A DNA stretch of 64,000 nt from Georgenia_A wangjunii (GCF_036421915.1 NZ_JAZGOM010000003.1); one strand, 5' to 3'; shown: positions 33,128 through 41,420, counted from the stretch's first letter. Numbers and translations are program-made. Notes: a model not told the origin generated them from the sequence alone.

Positions 33128-33634
33128 ATGCTCAAGCGTCGCCGCACCACCCGCCTGCCCGACCCGCTGGCCCGCCGCCTCCCCGCCGGTGACCGCCCGC
33201 TCGTCGCCGCCGAGCTCGCCGACGGCGGCTGGGCCGTCGTCACCAAGGCGGCCCTCGTCGTCGTCGACGAGGAGGGTGTGCGCGACCGCACCCCGTGGCA
33301 CCACATCGAGAACGGCCGCTGGGACGGCGACGCGCGGACGTTCACGATCACGTGGTCCGACCGCGAGCGGGCCAAGGAACAGCTCACCCTTGCCGACGAC
33401 GCCGTCGACCGCTTCACCGCCAGCGTGCGCGAGCGCGTCCAGGCCTCGGTCGTCCACGCCGAGACCCTCGAGCTCCCCGGAGCGCGGGTCCGCGCCACCG
33501 TGCGCCGCGACGAGGAGGGAGCGCTGTACTCCATGCTCACGGCGTTCGGGCCGCTCACGGGGAGCGAGGACGAGCAGCGTCAGCTCGACGAGCTCGAGCG
33601 CCGCGCACGCCAGGCGGTGGGCCTGCCGGAGTAG
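33128..33634 (+). CDS. Conserved actinobacterial hypothetical protein
   Basis: A 168-residue soluble protein with no signal peptide or membrane helix. The first half alternates short beta strands (AELADGGWAVVTKAALVVVDEEGVRDRTPWHHIENGRWDG), a pattern like a PH-type or bacterial PH-like domain that presents a Trp-rich strand. The second half is mostly charged helix (QRQLDELERRARQAVGLPE). It sits between tRNA-Ile2 and tRNA-Asn and is read toward the tRNA-Asn gene. TACCGT ends 5 nt before the ATG and no ribosome site is visible. Function unknown; similar genes are common in Micrococcales. Confidence 0.7.
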   Translation: MLKRRRTTRLPDPLARRLPAGDRPLVAAELADGGWAVVTKAALVVVDEEGVRDRTPWHHIENGRWDGDARTFTITWSDRERAKEQLTLADDAVDRFTASVRERVQASVVHAETLELPGARVRATVRRDEEGALYSMLTAFGPLTGSEDEQRQLDELERRARQAVGLPE

Positions 33635-33720
33635 GTCTTGGCTGGGGCGGAGGTCACACCCGGCAGGTCCCGGAGCGGTGCTCGGGGGCCCTCCAGGTCC
33701 TGCTAGAGTCATCACCGCGA

Positions 33721-33796
<76 letters not shown>

Positions 33797-33894
33797 CTCG
33801 GCCCGTAGGTGTGACCGGGGCTAACGCGTCGTCGCGTAGCCGTGCAGATACCAAACATGCAGGATATGTGCGGGATCCCTGAGCCTGCGTCGCC

Positions 33895-33966
33895 ATGGCC
33901 AACCGCGCACCCGAGTCCTTCATGTCCCGCAAGCTGGAACCGAAGTCACGCCGACCGCGAGAATGA
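33895..33966 (+). CDS. Possible 23-codon leader peptide coupled to the response regulator
   Basis: ATG at 33895 opens a 23-codon frame (MANRAPESF ... SRRPRE) whose TGA overlaps the response-regulator ATG as ATGA. The regulator itself has only a weak ribosome site, so coupling from this short basic peptide would make sense. It has no strong ribosome site of its own, and the frame could be accidental. Confidence 0.35.
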   Translation: MANRAPESFMSRKLEPKSRRPRE

Positions 33967-34685
33967 GCCGCATGACTACGGCCCCCACTGACGTAAACCT
34001 GCCCCGCGTGCTGGTCGTCGACGACGAAGCGCCGCTAGCGCATCTGATCACCAGCTACTTGGAAGGGCACGGCTTCGAGGTCCAGGTCACTGGAGACGGC
34101 AGGGACGCGATCCAGCGGGCCCGCGAGTGGTGTCCGGGCGTGATCGTCCTCGACCTCGGCCTCCCTGGCGCCGACGGCATGGAGGTCTGCCGGGCAGTGC
34201 GCGCATTCTCTGACTGTTACATCATCATGCTCACCGCCCGCGTGGCGGAGGTCGACAAGCTCATCGGACTTTCGGTCGGCGCCGATGACTACGTCACCAA
34301 ACCCTTCAGCCCCCGCGAGCTCGTCGCCCGGGTGCGGGCAATGCTGCGCCGCCCACGTGAGGGCAGCGCGCACCACGGTGCCGGCCTGTCGTTCGGGGCA
34401 CTGTGGATCGACCTCATGGGCCGCGAGGTGTTCATGGACGGGGAACCCGTGGCGCTGACACGTACCGAGTTCGACGTCCTCACGGCCCTCGCGAACCGTC
34501 CGAGCATGGCGTTCTCGCGCCGTCAGCTCATCGAGACGGTGTGGGGACCGGGCTGGGTGGGTGATGAGCACCTTGTCGATGTCCACGTAGGGCACCTGCG
34601 GCGCAAGCTCGGTGATAGCGCCTCTGCGCCTAAGTTCATCAGGACGGTGCGCGGCGTCGGCTACCGGATGGGTAGCGGAGAGTGA
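33963..34685 (+). CDS. OmpR-family response regulator
   Basis: A 240-residue two-domain regulator. The receiver has the acidic pair VVDDE near residue 18, phospho-acceptor Asp in VLDLGLPGADG near 63, Thr in MLTAR and Lys in TKPFSPREL. The C-terminal winged helix (RTEFDVLTAL, VDVHVGHLRRKLG, TVRGVGYRM) is OmpR/PhoB-like. The next gene is its sensor kinase, overlapping by 4 nt. The 11-bp direct repeats at 39137 and 40423 are good candidate binding sites, since OmpR-type dimers bind tandem repeats at that spacing. Together with copper genes nearby, a copper or envelope-stress role is likely. Base composition is slightly lower in GC than the flanks. Confidence 0.9.
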   Translation: MSRMTTAPTDVNLPRVLVVDDEAPLAHLITSYLEGHGFEVQVTGDGRDAIQRAREWCPGVIVLDLGLPGADGMEVCRAVRAFSDCYIIMLTARVAEVDKLIGLSVGADDYVTKPFSPRELVARVRAMLRRPREGSAHHGAGLSFGALWIDLMGREVFMDGEPVALTRTEFDVLTALANRPSMAFSRRQLIETVWGPGWVGDEHLVDVHVGHLRRKLGDSASAPKFIRTVRGVGYRMGSGE

Positions 34686-35824
34686 GCGCCACATTGCGTA
34701 GCCGGTGGGGGCTCGGCGCCCGGCTCCTGGCGGCGATCGTCGCCGTGATCCTCGTCGCTGCCGGCACCGCATGGGCGGTCGCCTCGGCCATCGGCCCGGA
34801 GATCTTCCACGACCACATGCTCATGGCCGAACCCGCCGACTCTGAGGTCGTCACCCACGCCGAGCAGGCCTTCACCGCGGCGTGGACACTGTCGCTGTCC
34901 GTGGCGCTGTTCGCCGCCCTCCTGACCTCGGTCGTCATCAGCGTCTTCCTCACCCGGCGGATCGCCAGGTCCCTGGAGCGCGTGCGGCAGGCCGCCGCCC
35001 AGGTCGCCAGCGGCGACTACGGCGCCCGCGTACCCGAGGTGGACATGGGAACCGAGTTCGACGACCTCGCCGGGGCGTTCAACACCATGGCCGCGGACCT
35101 CGGCGAGATTGAACAGGCGCGCACGCGGATGCTCGGTGACCTGGCCCACGAGATGCGCACCCCGGTTGCCACGCTCGACGGCTACCTCGAAGGCATCCTC
35201 GACGGTGTCGTGACGGCTGACGAGTCAACACTGGGGATGCTCCGCGAGCAGGTCGCTCGCCTGGCACGCCTGGCCCATGACATCGCCCTGGTCACGGCCG
35301 CGGGGGACGGACGCCTGAGCATGCACTGGCAGCCCCTGAAGGTCGGTCTCCTGATCGACGACGCCGCCGCGCTGGCCGCTGCGAGGTTCACCGACAAGGG
35401 CGTGGAGCTAACCGTCGAGGCCACGGACGAGGCACGCCAGACGGTGCTCATGGCCGACCCCGACCGGCTCGGCCAGGTGCTCACCAACCTGCTGGACAAC
35501 GCCGTGCGCCACACCCCCCGGGGAGGGTCGGTGCAGCTAGGCGTGGAGCGGACCGGGTCCGCGCTTCGGATGTCGGTGCGGGACACCGGCAGCGGCATCG
35601 CTGCCGAGCACCTGCCGCACCTCTTCGAGCGCTTCTACCGCGCCGACGCGGCCCGGGACCGCGCCCACGGCGGGTCGGGTATCGGTCTCGCCATCGTCCG
35701 ATCCATCGTCCATGCTCACGGCGGTGCCGTGAGGGCCACCAGCGCCGGGCCGGACCACGGTGCCCTCTTCACCGTCGAGCTGCCCCTGGCCACCGCGCAC
35801 CGGAAGGAGCGCAGCTCACCCTGA
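34682..35824 (+). CDS. Sensor histidine kinase
   Basis: A 380-residue membrane kinase with two helices (residues about 15-38 and 62-88) bracketing a short extracytoplasmic loop of about 25 residues that contains IFHDHMLMAEPADSE. A HAMP domain follows, then the H-box DLAHEMRTP (His near 156), N-box NLLDNAVRHTP, G1 DTGSGI, F-box FERFYR and G2 HGGSGIGLAI. The small His/Met-containing loop is consistent with sensing copper or another small ligand, though many short-loop kinases sense membrane stress instead. GTG at 34682 overlaps the regulator's stop (GTGA). It phosphorylates the regulator at 33963. Confidence 0.9.
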   Translation: MSATLRSRWGLGARLLAAIVAVILVAAGTAWAVASAIGPEIFHDHMLMAEPADSEVVTHAEQAFTAAWTLSLSVALFAALLTSVVISVFLTRRIARSLERVRQAAAQVASGDYGARVPEVDMGTEFDDLAGAFNTMAADLGEIEQARTRMLGDLAHEMRTPVATLDGYLEGILDGVVTADESTLGMLREQVARLARLAHDIALVTAAGDGRLSMHWQPLKVGLLIDDAAALAAARFTDKGVELTVEATDEARQTVLMADPDRLGQVLTNLLDNAVRHTPRGGSVQLGVERTGSALRMSVRDTGSGIAAEHLPHLFERFYRADAARDRAHGGSGIGLAIVRSIVHAHGGAVRATSAGPDHGALFTVELPLATAHRKERSSP

Positions 35825-36023
35825 GGGAGTGGATCAAGAGGTGCCGTCCGCCTCGCCAGCCCGTCCGGGGACGACTCCTCGGTACCGGCGCCACCACCGG
35901 GAAACAGTGCCCTGATGACCCACAGCGGAGGGCCATGGAGGCCGGAAGAACCTCGAGTCCGGACGACCACCGCTCGGGCGCCGGTGCGCCCTCGAGAAGG
36001 CGCCCGACGAAGGCGGACGCGGG

Positions 36024-36058
36024 TGAGGGCGGCCCAGTCTGGACCGCCATCGCCCTCA
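36024..36058. terminator. Compound hairpin between the sensor kinase and copB genes
   Basis: TGAGGGC (36024-36030) pairs with GCCCTCA (36052-36058), enclosing a second stem of GGCCCAG with CTGGACC. It lies in the 270-nt gap between two convergent transcripts. The rest of 35825-36095 shows no convincing gene. Confidence 0.6.
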
Positions 36059-36095
36059 GCATCGCCGGCACACGCCTCTGACGCCGAAGCCTCTA

Positions 36096-38429
36096 TTAGT
36101 GGTGCGCTCGTACCGCGTCCTTCCGGCCGACAGGAGATCGCGTGGTGCGGGCCGGCTGGACCTGCGGGGCGCCGTGCGCTGCGGCGGTGCTGGTCTCGGG
36201 GCTGAGGTCCAGGCGGCGCAGCAGCTGGGCGTTGAGTGCGACGACGATGGTCGAGAGGGACATGAGGATCGCACCGACCGACATGGGCAGGACGAACCCG
36301 ATCGGTGCCAGGACACCCGCGGCGAGGGGGACGGCCGCGATGTTGTAGCCGGCGGCCCACCACAGGTTCTGCTTCATCTTGCGGTACCCGGCGCGGGAGA
36401 GCTGGATAACCGAGAGGACCGAGCGCGGGTCGTCCGAGGCCAGGATGACGCCGGCCGAGGCGATCGCGACGTCGGTGCCTGCTCCGATGGCGATCCCGAC
36501 GTCGGCCTGGGCCAGCGCGGGAGCGTCATTGACGCCGTCCCCGACCATGGCCACGGTGCGGCCCTCGTGCTGCAGCTGCAGAACCTTGTCGCTCTTGTCC
36601 GCCGGGCGCACCTGGGCGAAGACCTGGTCGATTCCCAGGTCGGCGGCCACGGCGCGGGCCACCGGCTCGGCGTCACCGGTGATCATGACGACCCGGATGC
36701 CGAGCTGGTGCAGTGCGTCGATCGCCTGACGCGACTCCTCACGGACCTCGTCGGCCAGGGCAACCGCACCGGCCACCTGCCCGTCGATGATCACGTGCAG
36801 GACGGTCGCGCCCACCTGCGCCCACGGCGCTGTCGCGGCCAGCGGTTCAGCGCCGTGCTGGGAGAGCAGGGCGGGCCCGCCGACCTGCACCTCGCGGCCC
36901 TCGACAGTGGCTCGCACCCCGACGGCCGTTGCGGCGCGGAAGTTGGTGGCCGGCGGAACCGTCAGCCCGCGGTGCACGGCGGCAGCGACGATCGCCCGGG
37001 CGAGGGGGTGCTCGCTGTCGGCCTCGGCGGCCGCCGCGAGGCGCAGCAGCTCCTCGGTCCCGGACCGGCTCGTGCCTGTCACGTTGGTGAGCGCGGGCTC
37101 ACCCATGGTCAGGGTGCCCGTCTTGTCGAACAGCACGGTGTCCGCCACGCGCATGCGCTCCAGGGCGCCGCGGTCCTTGACGAGCACCCCACCGCGGGCA
37201 GCGCGCTCGGTGGATATGGACACCACCAGCGGGATCGCCAGGCCCAGGGCGTGGGGGCAGGCGATGACCAAGACAGTGATCGCCCGCACGAGTGCGCTCT
37301 CGGGCACCCCGATGGACAACCACACAGCCGCGGTGATGACCGCGGCGATCACCGCGTACCAGAACAGCCAGCCCGCGGCCCTGTCCGCGAGGAGCTGGGC
37401 CCGGCTGGCCGAGGCCTGGGCCTCGGCTACCAGCCGTTGGATGCCAGCCAGTGCGGTGTCCTGCCCGACGGCCGACACCTGCACCCGTAGGGCGTTGTCG
37501 GTGGCCACGGTGCCGGCCACCACGTGGTCGCCTACGGCGCGCAGCACCGGTCGCGACTCACCGGTAATCATCGACTCGTCGACGTCCGCGCCACCGTCGA
37601 CGACCTCACCGTCGGCCGGCACCCGCCCCCCCGGGCGCACGATGACGACATCACCCAGACGCAGGTCGGCGGGGGCGACCGTGACGACCCGGTCTGCCTC
37701 CACCCGCTCGGCCTCGTCGGGCAGCAGGGCCGCCAGCGAGTCCAGCGCGGAGGACGTCTGGGCCAGGGACCGCATCTCGAGCCAGTGGCCGAGGAGCATG
37801 ATGACGACGAGCAGTGCCAGCTCCCACCAGAAGTCGAGCTCGTGCGAGAAGAGCCCCAGGCTGGCCCCGAGGGAGGCGACGAAGGCGACGGTGATTGCCA
37901 TCCCGATCAGCAGCATCATGCCGGGTTTGCGGGAGCGGAGCTCGCCGATAGCGCCGGTGAGGAAGGGGCGCCCGCCCCACAGGTAGATCACCGTGCCCAG
38001 GACCGGGGAGACCCACTCGATGCCCGGCACGCCCGGCATCGAGTAGCCGAGAAGATCGGCGAACATGCCGTTGAGCAGCACCGTCGGGACCGCGAGGACG
38101 AGCATGATCCAGAACAGGCGACGAAACGTGCCCACGTGGTCCCCATGGCCGCTTTGGCCGCCGTGACCGCCGTGACCGCCGTGACCGGCGTGACCGGCGT
38201 GACCGGCGTGCGCGGCCGCGTCGTCGTGCGCTGCGGCGGTCATCGGATCGGTGACATCAGCGCTGCCCGACGGGATTGCTTGCCCGTGCGTGACCTCATG
38301 GCCACTGTGCCCATGCCCATGCCCATGCCCATGCCCCTGCCCATGCGCGGAGTGGTGGGCCTGCCGCGCATGGTCGCGGCCATCACCTGGCGTGGGCCCG
38401 CCGCGATCAGGTCCCGTTGGCGTACTCAT
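36096..38429 (-). CDS. copB: Copper-exporting P1B-type ATPase (CopB type)
   Basis: A 777-residue heavy-metal ATPase. The N terminus is about 110 residues of His/Gly-rich sequence (runs of HGHG and GHAGHGG), typical of CopB-like pumps, with no CXXC domain. The membrane part has the CPH motif (ACPHALGLAIPLV) of the P1B-3 class, plus TGES, DKTGTLTMG (phospho-Asp), MVGDGVNDAPAL and an MSLST segment in the last helices. P1B-3 pumps move Cu2+ or Cu+ outward. ATG at 38429 with AAGGGG upstream is preferred; the frame extends to 38483 through the operator. A CsoR-like box lies 26 nt upstream. It is convergent with the two-component genes. Confidence 0.92.
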   Translation of the reverse strand: MSTPTGPDRGGPTPGDGRDHARQAHHSAHGQGHGHGHGHGHSGHEVTHGQAIPSGSADVTDPMTAAAHDDAAAHAGHAGHAGHGGHGGHGGQSGHGDHVGTFRRLFWIMLVLAVPTVLLNGMFADLLGYSMPGVPGIEWVSPVLGTVIYLWGGRPFLTGAIGELRSRKPGMMLLIGMAITVAFVASLGASLGLFSHELDFWWELALLVVIMLLGHWLEMRSLAQTSSALDSLAALLPDEAERVEADRVVTVAPADLRLGDVVIVRPGGRVPADGEVVDGGADVDESMITGESRPVLRAVGDHVVAGTVATDNALRVQVSAVGQDTALAGIQRLVAEAQASASRAQLLADRAAGWLFWYAVIAAVITAAVWLSIGVPESALVRAITVLVIACPHALGLAIPLVVSISTERAARGGVLVKDRGALERMRVADTVLFDKTGTLTMGEPALTNVTGTSRSGTEELLRLAAAAEADSEHPLARAIVAAAVHRGLTVPPATNFRAATAVGVRATVEGREVQVGGPALLSQHGAEPLAATAPWAQVGATVLHVIIDGQVAGAVALADEVREESRQAIDALHQLGIRVVMITGDAEPVARAVAADLGIDQVFAQVRPADKSDKVLQLQHEGRTVAMVGDGVNDAPALAQADVGIAIGAGTDVAIASAGVILASDDPRSVLSVIQLSRAGYRKMKQNLWWAAGYNIAAVPLAAGVLAPIGFVLPMSVGAILMSLSTIVVALNAQLLRRLDLSPETSTAAAHGAPQVQPARTTRSPVGRKDAVRAHH
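38155..38350 (-). repeat. Short tandem repeats coding the His-rich N terminus of CopB
   Basis: At about 38161-38210 the 9-nt unit GTGACCGSC repeats five times and at about 38309-38346 CCCATG repeats six times with one variant. They encode the GHA/GHG and HG runs. Such repeats can expand or shrink by slippage, changing the number of metal-binding His residues. Confidence 0.7.
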
Positions 38430-38454
38430 GACTTCCCCTTCTGCCGGCGTCCGG

Positions 38455-38469
38455 TACCCCCCCGGGGTA
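38455..38469 (-). promoter_or_regulatory. CsoR-type copper operator in front of copB
   Basis: TACCCCCCCGGGGTA is a near-perfect palindrome matching the known CsoR operator form (TACCC, short G/C centre, GGGTA). It lies 26 nt upstream of the copB ATG. CsoR represses copper genes until it binds Cu(I). No csoR gene is in the window, so the repressor would act from elsewhere. Confidence 0.7.
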
Positions 38470-38550
38470 TGTACCAGGTGCAAGGCGCCCGGGACCCGCT
38501 TCTATTCCCCGACCCGCTCGCCAGGGCGCCGACCTTCACCGGCCTCCATC

Positions 38551-38580
38551 AGAGGTCGAGAGACTGCGGCCGAGACCTCT
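38551..38580 (-). terminator. Hairpin after the copper-storage protein gene
   Basis: AGAGGTC (38551-38557) and GACCTCT (38574-38580) form perfect 7-bp arms 47 nt downstream of the csp stop, between csp and the copB operator. Confidence 0.45.
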
Positions 38581-38626
38581 TATGACTCGCCCGCCGGGTA
38601 AGGCATCACCTGCGCGGCTGCAGCCC

Positions 38627-39028
38627 TCAGCCGATGGCGGCGAGGAGCTCGGTGCAGGCTTGCTCGCAAGCACGGCAAGCCTCGGCGCAGACCCGGCAGT
38701 GCTCGTGGTGCTCAGCGTGTCCCGCGCACTCGTCACCGCAGGAGCGGCATGCCTGCACGCAGGCCTGGAGCATGGCGCGGGTGAGGCTGGCGTCATAGCC
38801 GGTGTGCCGAGAGAGCACACGGGCGGTGGTGTCGCAGATGTCGGCGCAGTCCAGGTTGGTGCGGATGCACTTGCGCAGCTCGGCGACCATCTCCTCGCTC
38901 AGGCAAGCGTCTGCGCAGGCGGTACAGGCCTGAGAGCAGGCCATCAGGGCGTCGACCACCTTGGCGAGCAGGTCACGGTCGAGGTTGATCTCGGCCGGGT
39001 AGGTGCTCATCATCTCTGCGGTTCTCAT
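38627..39028 (-). CDS. Four-helix-bundle copper-storage protein (Csp/DUF326 type)
   Basis: A 133-residue protein with 16 Cys residues arranged as CxxxC, CxxC and CxxCxxxC along predicted helices (LMACSQACTACADAC; VQACRSCGDEC; HCRVCAEACRACEQAC). This is the Csp pattern, in which Cys thiolates lining a four-helix bundle bind many Cu(I) ions. No Tat or Sec signal is present, so it is the cytosolic Csp3-like form. ATG at 39028 follows AAGGAGC. It shares strand with copB downstream and complements it: storage beside export. A stretch GHAEHHEHC adds His ligands. Confidence 0.88.
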   Translation of the reverse strand: MRTAEMMSTYPAEINLDRDLLAKVVDALMACSQACTACADACLSEEMVAELRKCIRTNLDCADICDTTARVLSRHTGYDASLTRAMLQACVQACRSCGDECAGHAEHHEHCRVCAEACRACEQACTELLAAIG

Positions 39029-39136
39029 TGCCTTGCTCCTTCGTCAGTCGCTATCCCCGCGGACAGCCATGACGGTGCGGGCTTACGACGCTACGGGGGG
39101 CGCCGTGGGTCCGCAGCCACGGGAACGGGCGGCGGC

Positions 39137-39208
39137 GATGAAGGTTTGATGAAGTCTTCCGCCAACGCCGTTATCGAACCGTGATCCTGGGGTTGGGATG
39201 TGTAGCGT
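39137..39208 (+). promoter_or_regulatory. Direct-repeat operator and -10 of the NlpC/P60 gene
   Basis: GATGAAG occurs at 39137-39143 and again at 39148-39154, an 11-bp period (one helix turn) as used by OmpR-family dimers. TAGCGT at 39203-39208 is the likely -10, and no good -35 is seen, which suggests activation. The same repeat with the same period lies at 40423-40440 in front of the DUF305 gene, at nearly the same distance from its -10 (48 versus 50 nt). Confidence 0.6.
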
Positions 39209-39244
39209 CGCCCCTGCTTCTCGCTCCCTTCATCGAGAAGCTCA

Positions 39245-39406
39245 CGTGCGGACGCCGAGCCCTGCCACCGCGCCGTGATCCTCGATCGTCCGTGGCAGGG
39301 ACGGGGAACCCGATGTGGGCCTGCTTGCAGGTCCTTGGGGTGAAGCTCGATGCCTGAGCCGGGTGTGCTCCTACCCGAACCCGACAGCTGACCTCGTAGG
39401 CGCACT
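39245..39406 (+). promoter_or_regulatory. c-di-AMP riboswitch (ydaO-yuaA type)
   Basis: The 5' UTR of the LysM-NlpC/P60 gene carries the conserved blocks of the ydaO-yuaA class in order: GGGACGGGGAACCC at about 39298-39311, TTGGGGTGAAG at 39335-39345, CCGAACCCGACAGCTGACCT at about 39375-39394 and CGTAGGCG to 39402, then a GGAGAGG ribosome site. Helix arms such as CCTGCCAC/GTGGCAGG are visible. This class binds c-di-AMP and in actinobacteria often precedes cell-wall hydrolase genes, which it shuts off when c-di-AMP is high. Confidence 0.85.
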
Positions 39407-39420
39407 GGAGAGGTTCACCC

Positions 39421-40251
39421 GTGACATCTAGCTACACCCGTGGACGGCACCGTGCCGAGGGTCGTCCCGTCACCGTTTTCTCATCGCTGGGTCCGTGCTT
39501 GACCGGTCCGGCCGCGCGCCGTGCCGCGCTTGCCGCGGCCACTTCCGGCCTGATGCTGACCATGGCCACCACCACCGCCTCCGCGATGGAGCCCGTTGGC
39601 CCCGACGTCCGGGTCGACACCCAGGCAGCGGCGAGTCCGCAGGCCAGCGGCACCGGGATGGCAGAGCCCACTCACACCGTCGCCTCCGGGGACACCGTGG
39701 GGAAGCTGGCGCAGCGCTACGACAGCACCATCTCGGCGATCATCGCGGCCAACGGTCTGAACGCGCAGGCCCTGATCCGTGTCGGCGAGGTGCTGACCAT
39801 CCCTCAGGGGCAGGCCAGCGTGTCAGCCGCGTCGACGGCGACTGCCGTGACCACCGAGCGTGAGACTGCATCGGCGTCGCGCTCCGCGCCCCGTAGCGAG
39901 GCCCCGCCGGCCAACACCTCGGGCAACGCGCTCCTGGACATCGCCTACCGCTACATCGGTACCCCGTACGTGTGGGGCGGATCGACCCCGGGGGGCTTCG
40001 ACTGCTCGGGCTTCACCCAGTACGTCTACGCCCAGGCTGGTATCTCCATCCCACGGTCCTCCGCCGCTCAGCGCAACGCGGGCGCGCAGGTCTCGGCGTC
40101 CCAAGCCCAGCCGGGCGACCTGGTGTGGTGGCCGGGGCACGTGGGGATCTACGTGGGCGGTGGGCAGTACGTCGCGGCCTACAGCCCCGGCAACCCGCTG
40201 TCGGTGCGCGACATCTACAAGGCCAACCCGACGTTCATCCGGGTGGGCTGA
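39421..40251 (+). CDS. LysM and NlpC/P60 cell-wall endopeptidase
   Basis: A 276-residue secreted peptidoglycan hydrolase. A long signal region (residues 1-56, hydrophobic core GLMLTMATTTASA) is followed by a LysM domain (THTVASGDTVGKLAQRY ... RVGEVLTIPQ, about 83-128) that binds glycan. A Ser/Thr/Ala linker leads to an NlpC/P60 domain (from about 165) with catalytic Cys in GFDCSGFTQYVY and His in GHVGIYVG. It cuts peptide stems in the wall. GTG at 39421 follows GGAGAGG at the end of the c-di-AMP riboswitch. The promoter bears the direct repeats proposed to bind the island's response regulator, so the gene would be under both phospho-signal and c-di-AMP control. Confidence 0.93.
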   Translation: MTSSYTRGRHRAEGRPVTVFSSLGPCLTGPAARRAALAAATSGLMLTMATTTASAMEPVGPDVRVDTQAAASPQASGTGMAEPTHTVASGDTVGKLAQRYDSTISAIIAANGLNAQALIRVGEVLTIPQGQASVSAASTATAVTTERETASASRSAPRSEAPPANTSGNALLDIAYRYIGTPYVWGGSTPGGFDCSGFTQYVYAQAGISIPRSSAAQRNAGAQVSASQAQPGDLVWWPGHVGIYVGGGQYVAAYSPGNPLSVRDIYKANPTFIRVG

Positions 40252-40422
40252 GCAGTGGTGGCCCGCAGCAACCCTGCGGGCCACCACCACCGAACCGGGT
40301 CAGACGAGGGTCTCGGCAGCAGGCGACGAGACCCTGCAGAAGCCTCCGACCCCATCGCCTGGCTGGTCCGCAACTGACCGGCCAGGCCGCCGGGCTCCGG
40401 GTTCACGCGCCCGCGCACAGGG

Positions 40423-40496
40423 GATGAAGACTCGATGAAGAATCCCCCTACGGCCCCTCCTGGGCTTGGTGTCGCTGAGGTCGGCGTGGTTAGTCT
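40423..40496 (+). promoter_or_regulatory. Direct-repeat operator and promoter of the DUF305 gene
   Basis: GATGAAG at 40423-40429 and 40434-40440 (11-bp period) lie upstream of TTGGTG at 40466-40471 (-35) and TAGTCT at 40491-40496 (-10). The layout mirrors that at 39137, so both are probably targets of one OmpR-type regulator. Confidence 0.6.
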
Positions 40497-40579
40497 CCTT
40501 CAGCCACGCGAGGGGGCGGCTGGCTGCTACAGCAGAAGTCCCGCTGCCCGTCGATGACCTTAAGCAGATGGAGACGCCC

Positions 40580-41230
40580 GTGACACGCAGGACCCGACTC
40601 GCAGCCGTTGCCGGCGGGATCGCTCTGACCTTCTCCCTTGCCGCATGCGGCGAGGGAGGGCAGAGCACACCGCAGGAGCCCGCTACCGCCACCGCCGCGG
40701 AGCAGACCACCGACAGCGCCTCGCAGACGGAAGCCGAGGACGTCCACAACGACGCGGACACGATGTTCGCCCAGATGATGATCGTCCACCACGAGGGCGC
40801 CATCGAGATGGCCGACCTGGCCGTGGAGCGCGCCGAGAGCCAGGACGTGCGCGCCCTCGCGGAGCGGATCTCCGCCGCTCAGGGACCGGAGATCGAGCAG
40901 ATGGCGTCGTGGCTCGAGACCTGGGGGGAGGAGCCCGCCCCCATGGGTGGCATGGAGGGGATGGACCACGGCGACATGGACATGGGCGGCATGGACATGG
41001 AGGGCATGAGCCAAGAGGAGGCCATGGCCGCGCTGGAGTCCCTTTCCGGCACCGAGTTCGACCAGCGCTTCCTTGAGCTCATGATCGCCCACCACCGCGG
41101 CGCGGTGGACATGGCCCAGGACGAGCTCGACAGCGGGGAGAACCCCCAGGCGCTGGACCTGGCCCAGAAGATCATCGGTGACCAGCAAGCCGAGATCACC
41201 GAGATGGAGGAGCTCCTCCAGAGCCTCTGA
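40580..41230 (+). CDS. DUF305 lipoprotein with Met-rich metal-binding segment
   Basis: A 216-residue lipoprotein: the signal peptide ends in the lipobox SLAAC. The DUF305 (ferritin-like, four-helix) domain is seen in two halves, MMIVHHEGAIEMADLAVERA and LMIAHHRGAVDMAQDELD, each with HH and Glu/Asp. Between them is a Met-rich run (MGGMEGMDHGDMDMGG) of the sort that binds copper. DUF305 proteins are often found with copper-resistance genes. GTG at 40580 is chosen because GGAG lies 6 nt upstream and the signal peptide starts there; ATG at 40568 and 40466 lack a ribosome site. It likely binds copper outside the membrane, complementing CopB and Csp. Confidence 0.85.
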   Translation: MTRRTRLAAVAGGIALTFSLAACGEGGQSTPQEPATATAAEQTTDSASQTEAEDVHNDADTMFAQMMIVHHEGAIEMADLAVERAESQDVRALAERISAAQGPEIEQMASWLETWGEEPAPMGGMEGMDHGDMDMGGMDMEGMSQEEAMAALESLSGTEFDQRFLELMIAHHRGAVDMAQDELDSGENPQALDLAQKIIGDQQAEITEMEELLQSL

Positions 41231-41420
41231 CACCGACCCGCCCGATCGTGGGCGAGCCCCGCTCTTGGGAGTCCGCGGCCCCTCCAAGGCGCGCGAGTAG
41301 GTGCCGGACCGGACACTTTCGTGGGCCTGCCCGTGCCCACCGACGCCCAGGACGGTTCCGCACGCTCATGCAGCGGCTTGTCGGCGCCGCTGTGGGCAGG
41401 GGGGCGCCCTGCTCATGAGC

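Noticed and set aside
35915..36205. 96-codon plus-strand frame over the end of copB
   Set aside because: It overlaps the compound terminator and the copB coding end, has no ribosome site and is Arg/Pro-rich filler.
39091..39405. 104-codon frame on the minus strand
   Set aside because: It is antisense to the direct-repeat promoter and c-di-AMP riboswitch, has no ribosome site and a composition typical of spurious frames.
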